From an uncultured bacterium (lineage in GTDB: Bacteria; Verrucomicrobiota; Kiritimatiellia; RFP12; UBA1067): 33,179 nt of DNA. Every line of letters begins with the position of its first letter. Position 1 is the first letter of the stretch. Location: NCBI GenBank assembly GCA_902799385.1, contig CADCAK010000023.1, positions 1-33,179 on the forward strand, in the 5' to 3' direction. Under the pieces are notes generated by a model. It made no database searches. It worked only from the letters and a program-made list of their open reading frames with translations, and was not told where the DNA came from. The position numbers were made by a program, and so were the translations under genes. Shown piece by piece: positions 8,812 to 17,655 of the stretch.

Positions 8812-9735
8812 ATGAAGAACTGTTGCATGTTTGCGGGCCAGGGGGCCCAGGTTCCTGGGATGGGCAAGGATTTTGCCGAGGCAGACGCCGAGGCGATGGC
8901 CTTGTTCGACAAGGCGAACGCCGTTCTCGGCTTCGACTTGAAGAAGATCTGCTTCGAAGGCCCTGCTGAGGAGCTGACGAAGTCCAACATCTGCCAGCCG
9001 GCGATCTTCGTGACGAGCTACGCGGCATATCTCGCGCTCCAGAAGCGCAGGCCGACGGAATTCGCGTGCGCGGCAGGCCTCTCGCTTGGCGAGTGGGGTG
9101 CGCTCTGTGCCGCCGGCGTCCTCGACTTCGACTCGACACTCAAGGTGCTCGAGGCGCGCGGCCGCTTTATGCAAGAGGCGTGCGAGGCGACGCCCTCTGG
9201 GATGATCGCAATCGTCGGTGCGACTGGCGAGCAGCTTTCCGCGCTTTGCGAAAAGACAGGTTGCACGGTCGCCAACATAAATTCCGCCGCGCAGCAGGTT
9301 CTCTCCGGCTCTAAGGACGCGATTGTCGCGGCCGCGACGGTCGCCAAGGAGCTTGGCATCAAGCGTGCGATTCCTCTTGCGACTGCCGGCGGCTTCCACT
9401 CGAAGTTCATGCAACCGGCGCGCGAGAAGCTTGCGCCGATCCTCGACGGCATCGCGTTCGCCGCGCCGAAGTTCCCTGTGCTTTCCAATGTCACTGGCAA
9501 GCCCCATTCGTCCGACCCGGGCGAGATTAAGGCGACGATGCTCGAGCAGGTGACCGGCACGACGAATTGGGCGGCGGACGTTGAGGCGGCGAAGGCACTC
9601 GGCTGCGATTCATTCGTAGAGTTTGGCCCTGGCAAGGTGCTCTCTGGGCTCGTGAAGAAGATCGACCCTGCGCTCGCCACGGCGAACGTCGCCGACCTCG
9701 CGTCGCTCGACGCAACTATTGCCGCACTTGGGTGA
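8812..9735 (+). CDS. fabD: Malonyl-CoA:ACP transacylase
   Basis: FabD moves malonyl groups from CoA to acyl carrier protein for fatty acid synthesis in the cytosol. It shows the N-terminal MFAGQGAQVPGMGKDF, the nucleophile motif as GLSLGEWGALCAAG (Ser in GLSLGE; most bacteria have GHSLGE, while plant and chlamydial-type enzymes also carry Leu), the Arg/Gln region GRFMQEA, the catalytic His in GGFHSKFM, and VEFGPGKVLSGLVKKI near the end. About 307 residues, full length. Start: ATG 8812 fits the leaderless promoter; an in-frame ATG at 8803 overlaps the -10 box. fabG follows after a palindromic repeat. Confidence 0.95.
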   Translation: MKNCCMFAGQGAQVPGMGKDFAEADAEAMALFDKANAVLGFDLKKICFEGPAEELTKSNICQPAIFVTSYAAYLALQKRRPTEFACAAGLSLGEWGALCAAGVLDFDSTLKVLEARGRFMQEACEATPSGMIAIVGATGEQLSALCEKTGCTVANINSAAQQVLSGSKDAIVAAATVAKELGIKRAIPLATAGGFHSKFMQPAREKLAPILDGIAFAAPKFPVLSNVTGKPHSSDPGEIKATMLEQVTGTTNWAADVEAAKALGCDSFVEFGPGKVLSGLVKKIDPALATANVADLASLDATIAALG

Positions 9736-9771
9736 CGTGCGGCGATTTAATGGAAACGACATGATTTTTTT

Positions 9772-9828
9772 GCCACAAAGAACACAAAGTGCACAAAGAG
9801 TTCTGTGTCCTTTGTGATCCTTTGTGGC
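9772..9828. repeat. Palindromic CACAAAG-type repeat between fabD and fabG
   Basis: GCCACAAAGAACACAAAGTG (from 9772) and CCTTTGTGATCCTTTGTGGC (to 9828) are inverted arms built from a CACAAAG heptad. It sits in the 125-base gap between fabD and fabG. It resembles a heptad-based interspersed repeat family and has the same design as the alaS repeat but a different unit. Confidence 0.75.
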
Positions 9829-9860
9829 TAAAACCCCAACCACCTAATCATCCAACTAAT

Positions 9861-10625
9861 ATGAACAACTTGAAGGGCAAAGTCGCAATCGTCACAGGCG
9901 CCGCTCGCGGAATCGGCGCGGCCATCGCAAAGAAGCTCGCCGAATGCGGCGCGGACGTCGCAATCTGCGACCTCAAGGAGGAATGGTGCGCCGAGACGGT
10001 CGCCGCGCTTGAGGCGCTTGGCGTAAAGGCCAAGGGCTACGGTGTCAACGTCGCGGCGTCGGCCGAGGTCGATGCATGCGTCAAGGCCGTCATCGCCGAC
10101 TTTGGCAAGGTCGACATCATGGTCAACAACGCGGGCATCACTAAGGACGGGCTTCTAATGCGCATGTCCGACGAGGACTGGGACGCCGTCTTGAATGTCA
10201 ACTTGAAGGGCACGTTCCTCTTCACTCGCGCCGTCTCGCGCCCGATGATGAAGAACAAGGCCGAGGACGGCACGCAGCTCGGCGGCTCGATCATCAACAT
10301 CGCCTCCGTCGTCGGCATTATGGGCAACGCGGGGCAGGCGAACTACACGGCGTCGAAGGGCGGTGTCATCGCGCTCACCAAGACGACTGCGAAGGAGCTT
10401 GGCAGCCGCAACATCCGCTGCAACGCGGTTGCGCCCGGCTTCATCCAGTCGAAGATGACCGACGTTCTCCCCGACGACGTGAAGAAGGCGTACATGGACA
10501 CGATTCCGCTCAAGCGCTTCGGCACGGCCGAGGACATCGCGAAGGCGGTTGCATGGCTTGCCGGCGACGAGGCGGCGTATGTCACCGGCCAGATCATCTC
10601 CGTCAACGGCGGAATGATTGGCTAA
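9861..10625 (+). CDS. fabG: 3-oxoacyl-ACP reductase
   Basis: FabG reduces 3-oxoacyl-ACP with NADPH in fatty acid elongation. It is a classical short-chain dehydrogenase of 254 residues: the dinucleotide-binding TGAARGIGAAIA near the start, NNAG in the core, the catalytic Ser in INIASVVG and the YTASK Tyr-Lys pair, PGFIQSKMTD, and the C-terminal YVTGQIISVNGGM. ATG 9861 is chosen because MNNLKGKVAIVTG is the normal family start; the longer frame reaches into the upstream repeat. No clear Shine-Dalgarno sequence precedes it. fabD directly upstream supports the role. Confidence 0.95.
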   Translation: MNNLKGKVAIVTGAARGIGAAIAKKLAECGADVAICDLKEEWCAETVAALEALGVKAKGYGVNVAASAEVDACVKAVIADFGKVDIMVNNAGITKDGLLMRMSDEDWDAVLNVNLKGTFLFTRAVSRPMMKNKAEDGTQLGGSIINIASVVGIMGNAGQANYTASKGGVIALTKTTAKELGSRNIRCNAVAPGFIQSKMTDVLPDDVKKAYMDTIPLKRFGTAEDIAKAVAWLAGDEAAYVTGQIISVNGGMIG

Positions 10626-10633
10626 GTTCGCCA

Positions 10634-10662
10634 TTGACAACGGCGCGTCAATATGAGATAAT
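10634..10662 (+). promoter_or_regulatory. Promoter of tRNA-Ala
   Basis: A perfect TTGACA (10634-10639), a 17-base spacer and GATAAT (10657-10662), 19 bases before the tRNA. Confidence 0.75.
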
Positions 10663-10681
10663 ACACGTCACTTCTCTTATC

Positions 10682-10758
<77 letters not shown>

Positions 10759-10760
10759 CG

Positions 10761-10791
10761 AAAGGGCCGCATCGAAGCGGCCTTTTGCTTT
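10761..10791 (+). terminator. Rho-independent terminator after tRNA-Ala
   Basis: AAAGGGCCGC, loop ATCGAA, GCGGCCTTTT and further T-rich sequence. The stem is strong, starting 3 bases after the CCA end. Confidence 0.88.
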
Positions 10792-10851
10792 TCCCCGATT
10801 TTTGGTATACTATACCCGTCTTAACCATTACAAGGAAACAGGAGCCAAAAA

Positions 10852-11427
10852 ATGGGTGAAGTAATCGGAGCAGGAGAACTGCACAAGGGAGTGAAGCTTC
10901 TCATTGACGGTGAGCCGTGGGAAATCACGGAGTTCTCGTTCTCGAAGCCGGGCAAGGGCCAGGCGATCTACAACTGCAAGCTGCGCAACATGATGACCGG
11001 CGGCGGCTGCACCAAGAGCTACCGTTCCGGCGACAAGTTCGAGAAGCCCGAGCTCGTGCAGATGAGCGTGACCTACTCCTACGACGACGGTACTGCGTTC
11101 GTCTTCACCGACGACAACTTCGAGGAGATTCGCGTCAGCTACGACGTCATGGGCGACAAGAAGTACTTCCTCATGGACGAGATGGAGGTCAAGGCGCTGT
11201 TCTTCAACGACAAGGTCATTGGCGTGGACCTCCCGCAGCTCGTCGAGCGCAAGGTCGTCAAGGTCGAGCCCGGCGTCAAGGGCAACACCGCGTCCGGCAA
11301 GGTGACGAAGCCGGCGACCGTCGAGGGCGGCTATACGCTGGCTGTCCCGCTCTTCATCAACGAGGGCGACGTGATCCGCATCAACACCGAAACAGGCGAG
11401 TACAACGACCGCACTTCGACGAAGTAA
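10852..11427 (+). CDS. efp: Translation elongation factor P
   Basis: EF-P binds stalled ribosomes and helps form peptide bonds at proline runs. It has the three-domain layout in 191 residues. The N-terminal KOW-like domain carries the tip loop KPGKGQA, with Lys35 at the position modified in E. coli-type EF-P. The middle OB domain has YMVG-like FLMDEMEV, and the C-terminal signature is VPLFINEGDVIRINTETGEY. AGGAG lies 9 bases before the ATG. A TATACT box (10806-10811) right after the tRNA terminator is the probable -10. No EpmA/EpmB modification genes are in the window, so whether and how Lys35 is modified cannot be told. metG follows after 30 bases. Confidence 0.96.
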   Translation: MGEVIGAGELHKGVKLLIDGEPWEITEFSFSKPGKGQAIYNCKLRNMMTGGGCTKSYRSGDKFEKPELVQMSVTYSYDDGTAFVFTDDNFEEIRVSYDVMGDKKYFLMDEMEVKALFFNDKVIGVDLPQLVERKVVKVEPGVKGNTASGKVTKPATVEGGYTLAVPLFINEGDVIRINTETGEYNDRTSTK

Positions 11428-11457
11428 GGCCGCCTTTTAGTGGGCCGGAGACCAGCC

Positions 11458-13524
11458 ATGCCGGAAAAGAAGAGACGCATAGTCGTTACGAGCGCGCTTC
11501 CGTACGCCAACGGTGACATCCACCTCGGGCACCTGGTGGAATACATCCAGACCGACTTTTGGGTGCGGTTCCAGAAGCTGCGCGGGAACGAGTGTGTCTA
11601 TGTCTGCGCGGACGATACGCACGGCACGCCTGTGATGATCCGCGCCCGCAAGGAGGGGATCTCGTCCGAGGACCTCATCGCGCGCACGCACGCGATACAC
11701 CTCAAGGACTTCACCGACTTCCAGGTCGCCTTCGACAACTACTACTCGACGAACTCGCCCGAGAACAAGGCGTTCTCCGAGCAGTTTTTCGCGGCGATGG
11801 AGAAGTCGGGCGGCATCACTCGCAAGACTTCGCCCCAGCTCTACTGCGAGCACTGCAAGATGTTCCTCCCCGACCGATTCGTGAAGGGCGCTTGCCCCAA
11901 GTGCGGCGCGGAGGGGCAGTACGGCGACAGCTGCGACAAGTGCGGCTCGACCTACGGTGCCGAGGAGCTTGGGAGCCCGAAGTGCACGACATGTGGCGGA
12001 ACGCCGGTCGTGAAGGAGTCTGAGCACCTCTACTTCGAGCTCGAGCCGCAGCACGACTTCCTCGAGAAGTGGATTCCCGGACACACGACGAGCGACGTCT
12101 CGAACAAGTTGCTCGAGTGGTTCAGGGAGCCGCTTCGCGGCTGGTGCATCTCGCGCGACGCGCCGTATTTTGGCTTTGAGATTCCCGGCCACAAGGACAA
12201 GTTCTTCTACGTCTGGGTCGACGCGCCGATTGGCTATCTCGCCTCGCTCCGCAACTGGTGCGAGAAGAACGGCGAGAAGTTCGAGGATTGGTGGCAGAAC
12301 TCGGACGCCGAGCGCTATCATTTCATCGGCAAGGATATCATTAGGTTCCACTGCCTCTTCTGGCCGGGAATGCTGAACGTCGCCGGCTTCCAGCAGCCGG
12401 ACAAGATATTCGTCCACGGCTTTCTCACCGTCAACGGCGAGAAGATGTCTAAGTCGAAGGGCACTTTCGTAAACGCGAGGACCTACCTCGACCATCTCCC
12501 GCCCGAGGCGCTTAGGTACTACTACGCGGCAAAGCTCGGCGGCACGACCGACGATATGGACTTGAATCTTGCGGACTTCGTCCAGCGCGTGAATTCCGAT
12601 CTCGTCGGCAAGATAACGAACATCGCCTCGCGCTCTGCGCAGATGCTCCAGAAGAAGCTCGACGGCACGCTTGCGAGTCTCGCCGGGCATGAAGAGGAGC
12701 TGGCGCTTTTGCAGAAGCTCCGCGACGGTGGAGAGACGATTGCGAAACACTACGAGGATCGCCGCTTCAATCTGGCGGTCGTCGAGATCTGCCGCCTCGC
12801 AGACGCTGCGAACGAGTATTTCGACCGCAGGGAGCCGTGGAAGACGGTCAAGACCGATGCCGAGGCGACGCGCGTCGTCCTCGCGGCCGCGCTCAACGCG
12901 TTTCGCATCTTGGCAATTTACCTGAAGCCCATTCTTCCCGTATACGCCGACAGGGCGATGAAGCTCTTTGGCGAGACGGAGTGGACATGGGACTCCCGCG
13001 ATACGGCCATTGAGGGCGTCGTACTTGGGCCTTATGAGTATCTCGCCTCTCGCATCGATGCAAAGCAGGTTGACGCGATGATCGCTGCGGCGACTGTCAA
13101 ACCCGCCGACTCCGGCGAAGTTGCCCACGAGTCGAGGGCGAGCAAGAACAAGGGGAACGGGACGCTCGAGTCCCCGTCTGTTCCGCTAAAGCCCGAGATT
13201 GTCTTCCCCGATTTCGAGAAGCTCGACCTTCGCGTGGGCGTAGTGGAGAGTTGCGAAATCGTGCCGAAGAGCTCGAAGCTACTCAAGTTTGTCCTCAACG
13301 CGGGCTCTTTGGGCAGGCGCACGATCTTTTCGGGAATCCGCGGGGCGTATCCAGACCCCGCTGCACTCGTCGGAAAGGAAGTCGTCTTCGTCGCGAACCT
13401 CGCGCCGAGGAAGATGTCGGTCGGTGTCAGTGAAGGCATGATACTCTTTGCTGGCGAACCGGGTGTCTGCGGAGGGGTTGTCTCTCCCGCATCGTGCGCG
13501 GGTGGTGGAACAAGCGTAACCTGA
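11458..13524 (+). CDS. metG: Methionyl-tRNA synthetase
   Basis: MetRS charges tRNA-Met, including the initiator. Class I motifs: HLGH at residues 22-25 and KMSKS at 329-333. The zinc-binding knuckles are clear (CEHC, CPKCG, CDKCG, CTTCGG between about 125 and 185). The helical anticodon-binding region follows. After a low-complexity linker (ESRASKNKGNGT) comes a Trbp111/EMAP-type tRNA-binding domain from about residue 585 (FEKLDLRVGVVESCEIV, then LAPRKMSVGVSEGMIL). The length of 688 is normal for this form. ATG 11458 is chosen for its GGAG 8 bases upstream; a GTG at 11440 is in frame but poorer. The permease gene begins 3 bases after the stop. Confidence 0.96.
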   Translation: MPEKKRRIVVTSALPYANGDIHLGHLVEYIQTDFWVRFQKLRGNECVYVCADDTHGTPVMIRARKEGISSEDLIARTHAIHLKDFTDFQVAFDNYYSTNSPENKAFSEQFFAAMEKSGGITRKTSPQLYCEHCKMFLPDRFVKGACPKCGAEGQYGDSCDKCGSTYGAEELGSPKCTTCGGTPVVKESEHLYFELEPQHDFLEKWIPGHTTSDVSNKLLEWFREPLRGWCISRDAPYFGFEIPGHKDKFFYVWVDAPIGYLASLRNWCEKNGEKFEDWWQNSDAERYHFIGKDIIRFHCLFWPGMLNVAGFQQPDKIFVHGFLTVNGEKMSKSKGTFVNARTYLDHLPPEALRYYYAAKLGGTTDDMDLNLADFVQRVNSDLVGKITNIASRSAQMLQKKLDGTLASLAGHEEELALLQKLRDGGETIAKHYEDRRFNLAVVEICRLADAANEYFDRREPWKTVKTDAEATRVVLAAALNAFRILAIYLKPILPVYADRAMKLFGETEWTWDSRDTAIEGVVLGPYEYLASRIDAKQVDAMIAAATVKPADSGEVAHESRASKNKGNGTLESPSVPLKPEIVFPDFEKLDLRVGVVESCEIVPKSSKLLKFVLNAGSLGRRTIFSGIRGAYPDPAALVGKEVVFVANLAPRKMSVGVSEGMILFAGEPGVCGGVVSPASCAGGGTSVT

Positions 13525-13527
13525 ACG

Positions 13528-14622
13528 ATGATTGACTTTACCGACAGCCAGAAGAAGACAATAGCGGCGGGAATAACGGTCCTGTCGCTGTCGCTTGTGT
13601 TCGCTTTCACGGCTTTTGTGCTGTGGGTTGTCTTCAAGGTGCTTTCGTTCGCGTCGTCCGCGATAATCCCCGTCGTGCTGGGCTTCTTCCTTTCGCTCTT
13701 CTTCAAGCCCTACTACGAATGGTGGCAGAGGCACGTCAGGAACCCGACGCTCGCCCTTGCCGCGATGCTGCTGACGATATTCGTCCCGCTTGGGCTCTTC
13801 CTCTGGTATGCTGGCGCTGTCACGATAGACCAGATATCTAATCTCATAAGGCAGGGGCCGACGATGGCCAACCATGTCGTCGAGTGGTTCAAGACGACGT
13901 TCCCCAAGTCGGTGTCACTTCTCGACCAGCTAGGCGTGCGCTATGATAGTATAGGCGATATCTACGCCAACTACGGCGGCGCAGCGCTCAGGGCGGGCAC
14001 TGGTGCGCTAAAGTTCGTCGGCGGCATTCTTTCCGCGCTCGTGACGCTCATTTTCTTCGTGTTCTTCCTGACGTCCAAGCCGAGACGCGGCAGCGATGTC
14101 GTCTCTCAGCTCACGTTCTTAAAGCCCGAGACGCGCGATTTCGCCGCCGAGCAGATCGATGCCTTCGTCGAGATACTCGTGAGCTTTTTCCAGCGCCAGA
14201 CGGTCATCTGCCTTATCGAAGGCGTGTACTACGGTCTCGGCTTCGCGCTCGTAGGTCTTCCCTACGGCTTTCTCATCGGCTTCATGCTTGGCGTCCTCAA
14301 CCTCGTCCCGCTCTTTGGCACGGTCGTGTGCCTTCCGGCCGCGATTCCGCTTGCCTATTTCGGCGCCAGCGGGTCGGCAGCGCGGCTCGTTCTCGTCCTC
14401 GTTGTCTGGGCGATCGGCCAAGTCCTCGACGGCTATCTCATCACGCCCAAGATACAGGGCAACAAGACGGGGCTTGGCTATGCTGGCGTAATCTTCTCCT
14501 TCTTCTTTTGGGGGACAGTCCTCGGTCTCGTTCTCGGGCTTCTGCTCGCGATTCCGCTCTCGGCGTTTTGCGTCGTGCTGTGGCGCGCGCTGAAGTCCAA
14601 GTACATCCGTCCCGTAGTCTGA
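13528..14622 (+). CDS. AI-2E/PerM family membrane transporter
   Basis: The protein is 364 residues with about eight membrane helices. It has paired helices at the N-terminus (FAFTAFVLWVVFKVLSF and IIPVVLGFFLSLFF), a soluble middle, and a cluster of helices in the C-terminal half. The family-typical segments EGVYYGLGFALVGLPYGFLI and LNLVPLFGTVVCLPAAIPLA and the DGYLITPKIQGNKTGL motif identify the AI-2E transporter (PerM, UPF0118) family. Members include proposed autoinducer exporters and Na+/H+ antiporter-like proteins; the substrate here is unknown. It starts 3 bases after metG, so co-transcription is likely although the functions are unrelated. Confidence 0.88.
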   Translation: MIDFTDSQKKTIAAGITVLSLSLVFAFTAFVLWVVFKVLSFASSAIIPVVLGFFLSLFFKPYYEWWQRHVRNPTLALAAMLLTIFVPLGLFLWYAGAVTIDQISNLIRQGPTMANHVVEWFKTTFPKSVSLLDQLGVRYDSIGDIYANYGGAALRAGTGALKFVGGILSALVTLIFFVFFLTSKPRRGSDVVSQLTFLKPETRDFAAEQIDAFVEILVSFFQRQTVICLIEGVYYGLGFALVGLPYGFLIGFMLGVLNLVPLFGTVVCLPAAIPLAYFGASGSAARLVLVLVVWAIGQVLDGYLITPKIQGNKTGLGYAGVIFSFFFWGTVLGLVLGLLLAIPLSAFCVVLWRALKSKYIRPVV

Positions 14623-14638
14623 CTATCTTGCATCGGGT

Positions 14639-16039
14639 ATGGACGGGAAACGCGCAAGCTGGTCTGGTTCGGTTGCATTCGTGCTTGCGGCGGCGGCGTC
14701 TGCCATAGGGCTCGGCAACCTGTGGCGCTTCCCGTATCTCGCTGCCCGCTACGGCGGCGGCGTGTTCATCGCCGTCTACCTTGCGCTCTCGCTCACGCTC
14801 GGCCTTGTCCTGCTCGTCACCGAAATCGCGATCGGGCGCTATGCTCGGCAGAGCCAGCTCACGGCGTTCGGCGCCCTCGGGCATCCGAAGTGGAATTTCC
14901 TCGGCGTTCTCGCGACTCTCGTGCCGCTCTTCATCCTTCCCTACTACAACGTAATCGGCGGATGGGTCGTCCGCTACTTCGCGGCGTACGCGGGAACGGC
15001 CTTTGCGGGTATTGCCCCGGCCGCAGACCCAAAGGCGTTCTTCGATGCGTTCGTCGCCGCGCTGTGGTCGCCGTTCGTGGCGATGTGCGTCTTCACGGCG
15101 GCAGTCCTCGTCGTGATAGTCCTCGGCGTCAAGAACGGCATAGAGAAGGCGAACCTCGTCCTTGTGCCGGCTCTTCTGGTAATGGCCGTTGCGCTTTCCC
15201 TGTATGTCGCGACTCTTCCCGGCGCAGGTGAGGGAATAAGGTACTATCTTGTTCCCGACTTCTCGTCGTGCGACAACGTCGGCAAGGTCGTGCTTGGCGC
15301 GATGGGGCAGATGTTCTACTCGCTTTCGCTTGCGATGGGGATCATGATCACCTACGGCAGCTACATGAGGCGGCGCGACTCCGTGCCCAAGGCGGCGGTG
15401 AGGATCGTCGCGGCGGACACTTTCGTGGCAATCCTCTCCGGCTTTATGATAATCCCGGTCGTCGTCGTGTTCGCCTCGGCTGGCGCGGCTGAAGGCGGCC
15501 GCGCGGCGATTAACGCCGGTCCCGGGCTCATGTTCGAGACTCTTCCGAAGGTCTTTCTCTCGCTCGGCGCGGCAGGGCCGTGGATCGGGCTTGTCTTCTT
15601 CACGCTCGTCCTCTTCGCGGCGCTTACGAGCGCCATCTCGATGACGGAGGCGCTTGTCGCTGCGGTCTGCGACTTCTTCAAGACGAGCCGTGGTAAATCC
15701 GTCGCGGTGATCGGCGCATGGTCTGTCGCGGTTGGTGCGCTCTCGGCGTTCGGGTACGGGCGGTGGAGTGCGCTTAAGTTCTTCGGTCTTCCGCCGCTTG
15801 ATTTCTTCGACACGTCGATGAACATCCTTACGCCCATCGTCGCCGCGCTCATCTGCGTGTTCGTCGGCTGGATCTTAAGCCCCAAGCGCATCCTCGCCGA
15901 GTGCCAGCGCAGCGGCGAGCGCGTCGGCTTCCGGCTCTTCTATGTCGTCATGGTGCGCTTTGTTGCGCCAATCCTGATTGCTGCAATCCTAGTCTCTGAG
16001 GTCTGCCGGTGCCTCAAGATCGGCGGCTGGAGCATCTGA
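14639..16039 (+). CDS. Sodium-dependent transporter, NSS/SNF family
   Basis: The protein is 466 residues, mostly membrane helices with a LeuT-like layout. The N-terminal GSVAFVLAAAASAIGLGNLW with RFPYL is the hallmark of the neurotransmitter:sodium symporter family and lines the sodium and substrate sites. GGVFIAVYLALSLTLGLVLL, MITYGSYM and FAALTSAISMTEALVA also fit. Substrate is probably an amino acid, as for other bacterial NSS proteins, but cannot be named. It begins 16 bases after the permease stop, without a good ribosome binding site. No terminator is obvious in the 90-base gap after it, which faces the convergent regulator gene. Confidence 0.92.
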   Translation: MDGKRASWSGSVAFVLAAAASAIGLGNLWRFPYLAARYGGGVFIAVYLALSLTLGLVLLVTEIAIGRYARQSQLTAFGALGHPKWNFLGVLATLVPLFILPYYNVIGGWVVRYFAAYAGTAFAGIAPAADPKAFFDAFVAALWSPFVAMCVFTAAVLVVIVLGVKNGIEKANLVLVPALLVMAVALSLYVATLPGAGEGIRYYLVPDFSSCDNVGKVVLGAMGQMFYSLSLAMGIMITYGSYMRRRDSVPKAAVRIVAADTFVAILSGFMIIPVVVVFASAGAAEGGRAAINAGPGLMFETLPKVFLSLGAAGPWIGLVFFTLVLFAALTSAISMTEALVAAVCDFFKTSRGKSVAVIGAWSVAVGALSAFGYGRWSALKFFGLPPLDFFDTSMNILTPIVAALICVFVGWILSPKRILAECQRSGERVGFRLFYVVMVRFVAPILIAAILVSEVCRCLKIGGWSI

Positions 16040-16130
16040 CAATCCGCGTCGCAGACTGACCCTCAGCCATCCTGCATCGCTGATTCTCCAGCTCCAACCG
16101 ATACTCAAAAACAATTCAACCTCAACGTAG

Positions 16131-16751
16131 TTAGTTTTTCAGGAGTTGGCGGCGAAGGGCGATGGCGACGGCCTCCGCGCGGTTTGTGGCGCCAAGCTTC
16201 TCTTATAGCGTGGCGAGATGCTGCTTGACGCGCACCTTCGATATGGCGAGCATTGTCGCTATGTCGTCGTTGGAAAGTCCGCGCGTTATCGAGTCCAGGA
16301 CTTCGCGCTGGCGCGGCGTCAAGTCTATCTTGCTCTCCGATTCGCCAAGCGACGCCTGTATTTCCGGCGAGAGGCGGCGTTCGCCCCGCGCTGTGGCGCG
16401 GATTGCGTCAAGCAGGTCTTCGTTTGAAATGTTCTTCGTAACCGCTCCGACGGCGCCTGCGTCGAGTGCCCGCGAAAGATCGGCCGACGCGCCGTAGGTC
16501 GTGAGGATGAGTACCTTCGACTGCGGCGACACTTTTAGGAGCGCGGCCGTCGTATCCGCCCCGTCCATGTCGGGCATGACGAAGTCCATGACAACGACGG
16601 CGGGTTTAAGCTCCTCCGCGAGACGCACCGCATCCTTGCCGCTTTCCGCCTCCGCGCATACCGTGAGGTCGCTTTCAAGGTTTATGATCATTCCGAGCCC
16701 TATGCGGACTACGGAATGGTCGTCGACTATCATGACCGTCGTTTTCTTCAT
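16131..16751 (-). pseudogene. NarL/LuxR-type response regulator with premature stop
   Basis: The receiver domain has the acidic pair Asp10-Asp11, phospho-acceptor Asp56 (VVMDFVMPDMDG) and Lys near 105. A LuxR-type helix-turn-helix follows (LTPRQREVLDSITRGLSNDD). Translation stops with TAA at 16203-16205 directly after VKQHLATL. The same frame continues past it as EKLGATNRAEAVAIALRRQL and ends at 16131-16133. In this family the residue at the stop is normally Tyr (TAC/TAT), so one base change explains the truncation. It removes the end of the recognition helix and the last helix, so DNA binding is probably lost. The start codon overlaps the kinase stop (ATGA). Confidence 0.85.
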
Positions 16752-17452
16752 TTGCCGATCTCCACGGTGACTTTTGTCCCATTTCCAGGCGAGCTTTCGA
16801 TATGCATCGCTCCCCCGATTGCCGAAAGTCGCTCCTTCGCGCCCTGTAGCCCGAAGTGGCCCTCCGCCGGTCCTGGTCGCGCCGCAGGGTCGAACCCGCA
16901 GCCATCGTCAGCGACAGAAAGCTTTATTCCGTCGTTGCCTAAGGAACCCGCGATCTTGATGTTGCGGGCTTTGCCGTGCCGTGCGGCGTTGACCGCAAGC
17001 TCGCGGACGATGCAAAGTATCGCGTGCGCCGTAGAGTCCGAGAGCTGCTCGCGCCTGACGGCGAATCGCACCGACACTTTCGCGTCGCCCGTCCAGTACG
17101 GAGAGAACCAGCCGAAGCCCTTGCCGGGGTCGCGGTCCCACTCGACCTCGAGGTCCATGCCATTCTCGTTGACGAGGATCTTCTTCACCCAGCCGAGCGC
17201 GCCCTTGTCCGGGTACTTGCCCGCATACTCCGGCACGTCGGGGTGTCCCTGGTAGACTGGGATGCCCGGCTCGCCCGCGGCGATCTTGCCGGCGAGGTCG
17301 GCGGCGATCGCCTCGGCGTGCTCGCGGTCGAGCGTCTGGTCGATCGTGTCGTCATACGCCCACGTCCCGAACGGGATGTGAATCGGCTTTCTTTGCTCGC
17401 CCTCGTTCGAGAGCGCGAGCTTGTGCACGTTGCAGAGTTTCAGTTTATTCAT
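16748..17452 (-). pseudogene. Chimera: Mu-like protease N-terminus joined to histidine-kinase ATPase domain
   Basis: Residues 1-124 look like the start of a Mu-type prohead protease/scaffold (I protein): PVYQGHPDVPEY, GALGWVKKILVNENGMDLEV and GFGWFSPYW match the family's 'GHPD', 'A.V..L...DGL...VEW' and 'SP.W' pattern. From about residue 126 the sequence becomes the C-terminal ATP-binding domain of a NarL-type sensor kinase, with N box (RELAVNAARHGKA), G box (ADDGCGFDP) and GHFGLQGAKERL. The reading frame is unbroken across the join. The kinase lacks its sensor and His phosphotransfer region; the protease lacks its catalytic part. Its stop overlaps the regulator start. Neither function is likely to survive. 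Confidence 0.8.
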
Positions 17453-17459
17453 TGTGCCG

Positions 17460-17493
17460 TTGCCTTTCTGAATGCTGCTTTGATAAAATTCAC
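17460..17493. repeat. 34-bp phage leader repeat, copy 1
   Basis: TTGCCTTTCTGAA (17460-17472) is identical to 17746-17758, and about 70% of the next 21 bases also match. On the minus strand it gives AGAAAGGCAA, a ribosome binding region 7 bases before the protease-fusion ATG. On the plus strand it reads as TTGCCT-N18-TAAAAT, a promoter that would start at the ATG at 17497. Confidence 0.6.
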
Positions 17494-17496
17494 TTT

Positions 17497-17655
17497 ATGA
17501 AAGTCTTAACAGTTGTCGCGTGCGTCGTTGGCATCGCGGGCGGCGTGGTCGGGATCGTCGTCAACTTCGGCAGGTTTCGCGAGATTCTCCGCCGATGGCT
17601 TTTCCCGCCGAAGCCGTGGGCCGATCCCGGAGACGATTTCGACCCTGACCCTTGA
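17497..17655 (+). CDS. Possible small membrane protein (alternative to the opposite-strand gene)
   Basis: A 52-residue frame, MKVLTVVACVVGIAGGVVGI then a basic stretch and an acidic Pro/Asp tail (PWADPGDDFDPDP), with one predicted membrane helix. A TAAAAT box lies 7 bases before the ATG, the spacing seen at other possibly leaderless genes here. It overlaps the minus-strand gene 17506-17736, which fits the phage operon better, so probably only one is real. Confidence 0.3.
   Translation: MKVLTVVACVVGIAGGVVGIVVNFGRFREILRRWLFPPKPWADPGDDFDPDP

Noticed and set aside
9789..9860. Longer start for fabG
   Set aside because: The extra 24 codons are made from the CACAAAG palindromic repeat; MNNLKGKVAIVTG is the normal family start.
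11437..13128. 563-residue minus-strand frame opposite metG
   Set aside because: Same effect; metG motifs are on the plus strand.
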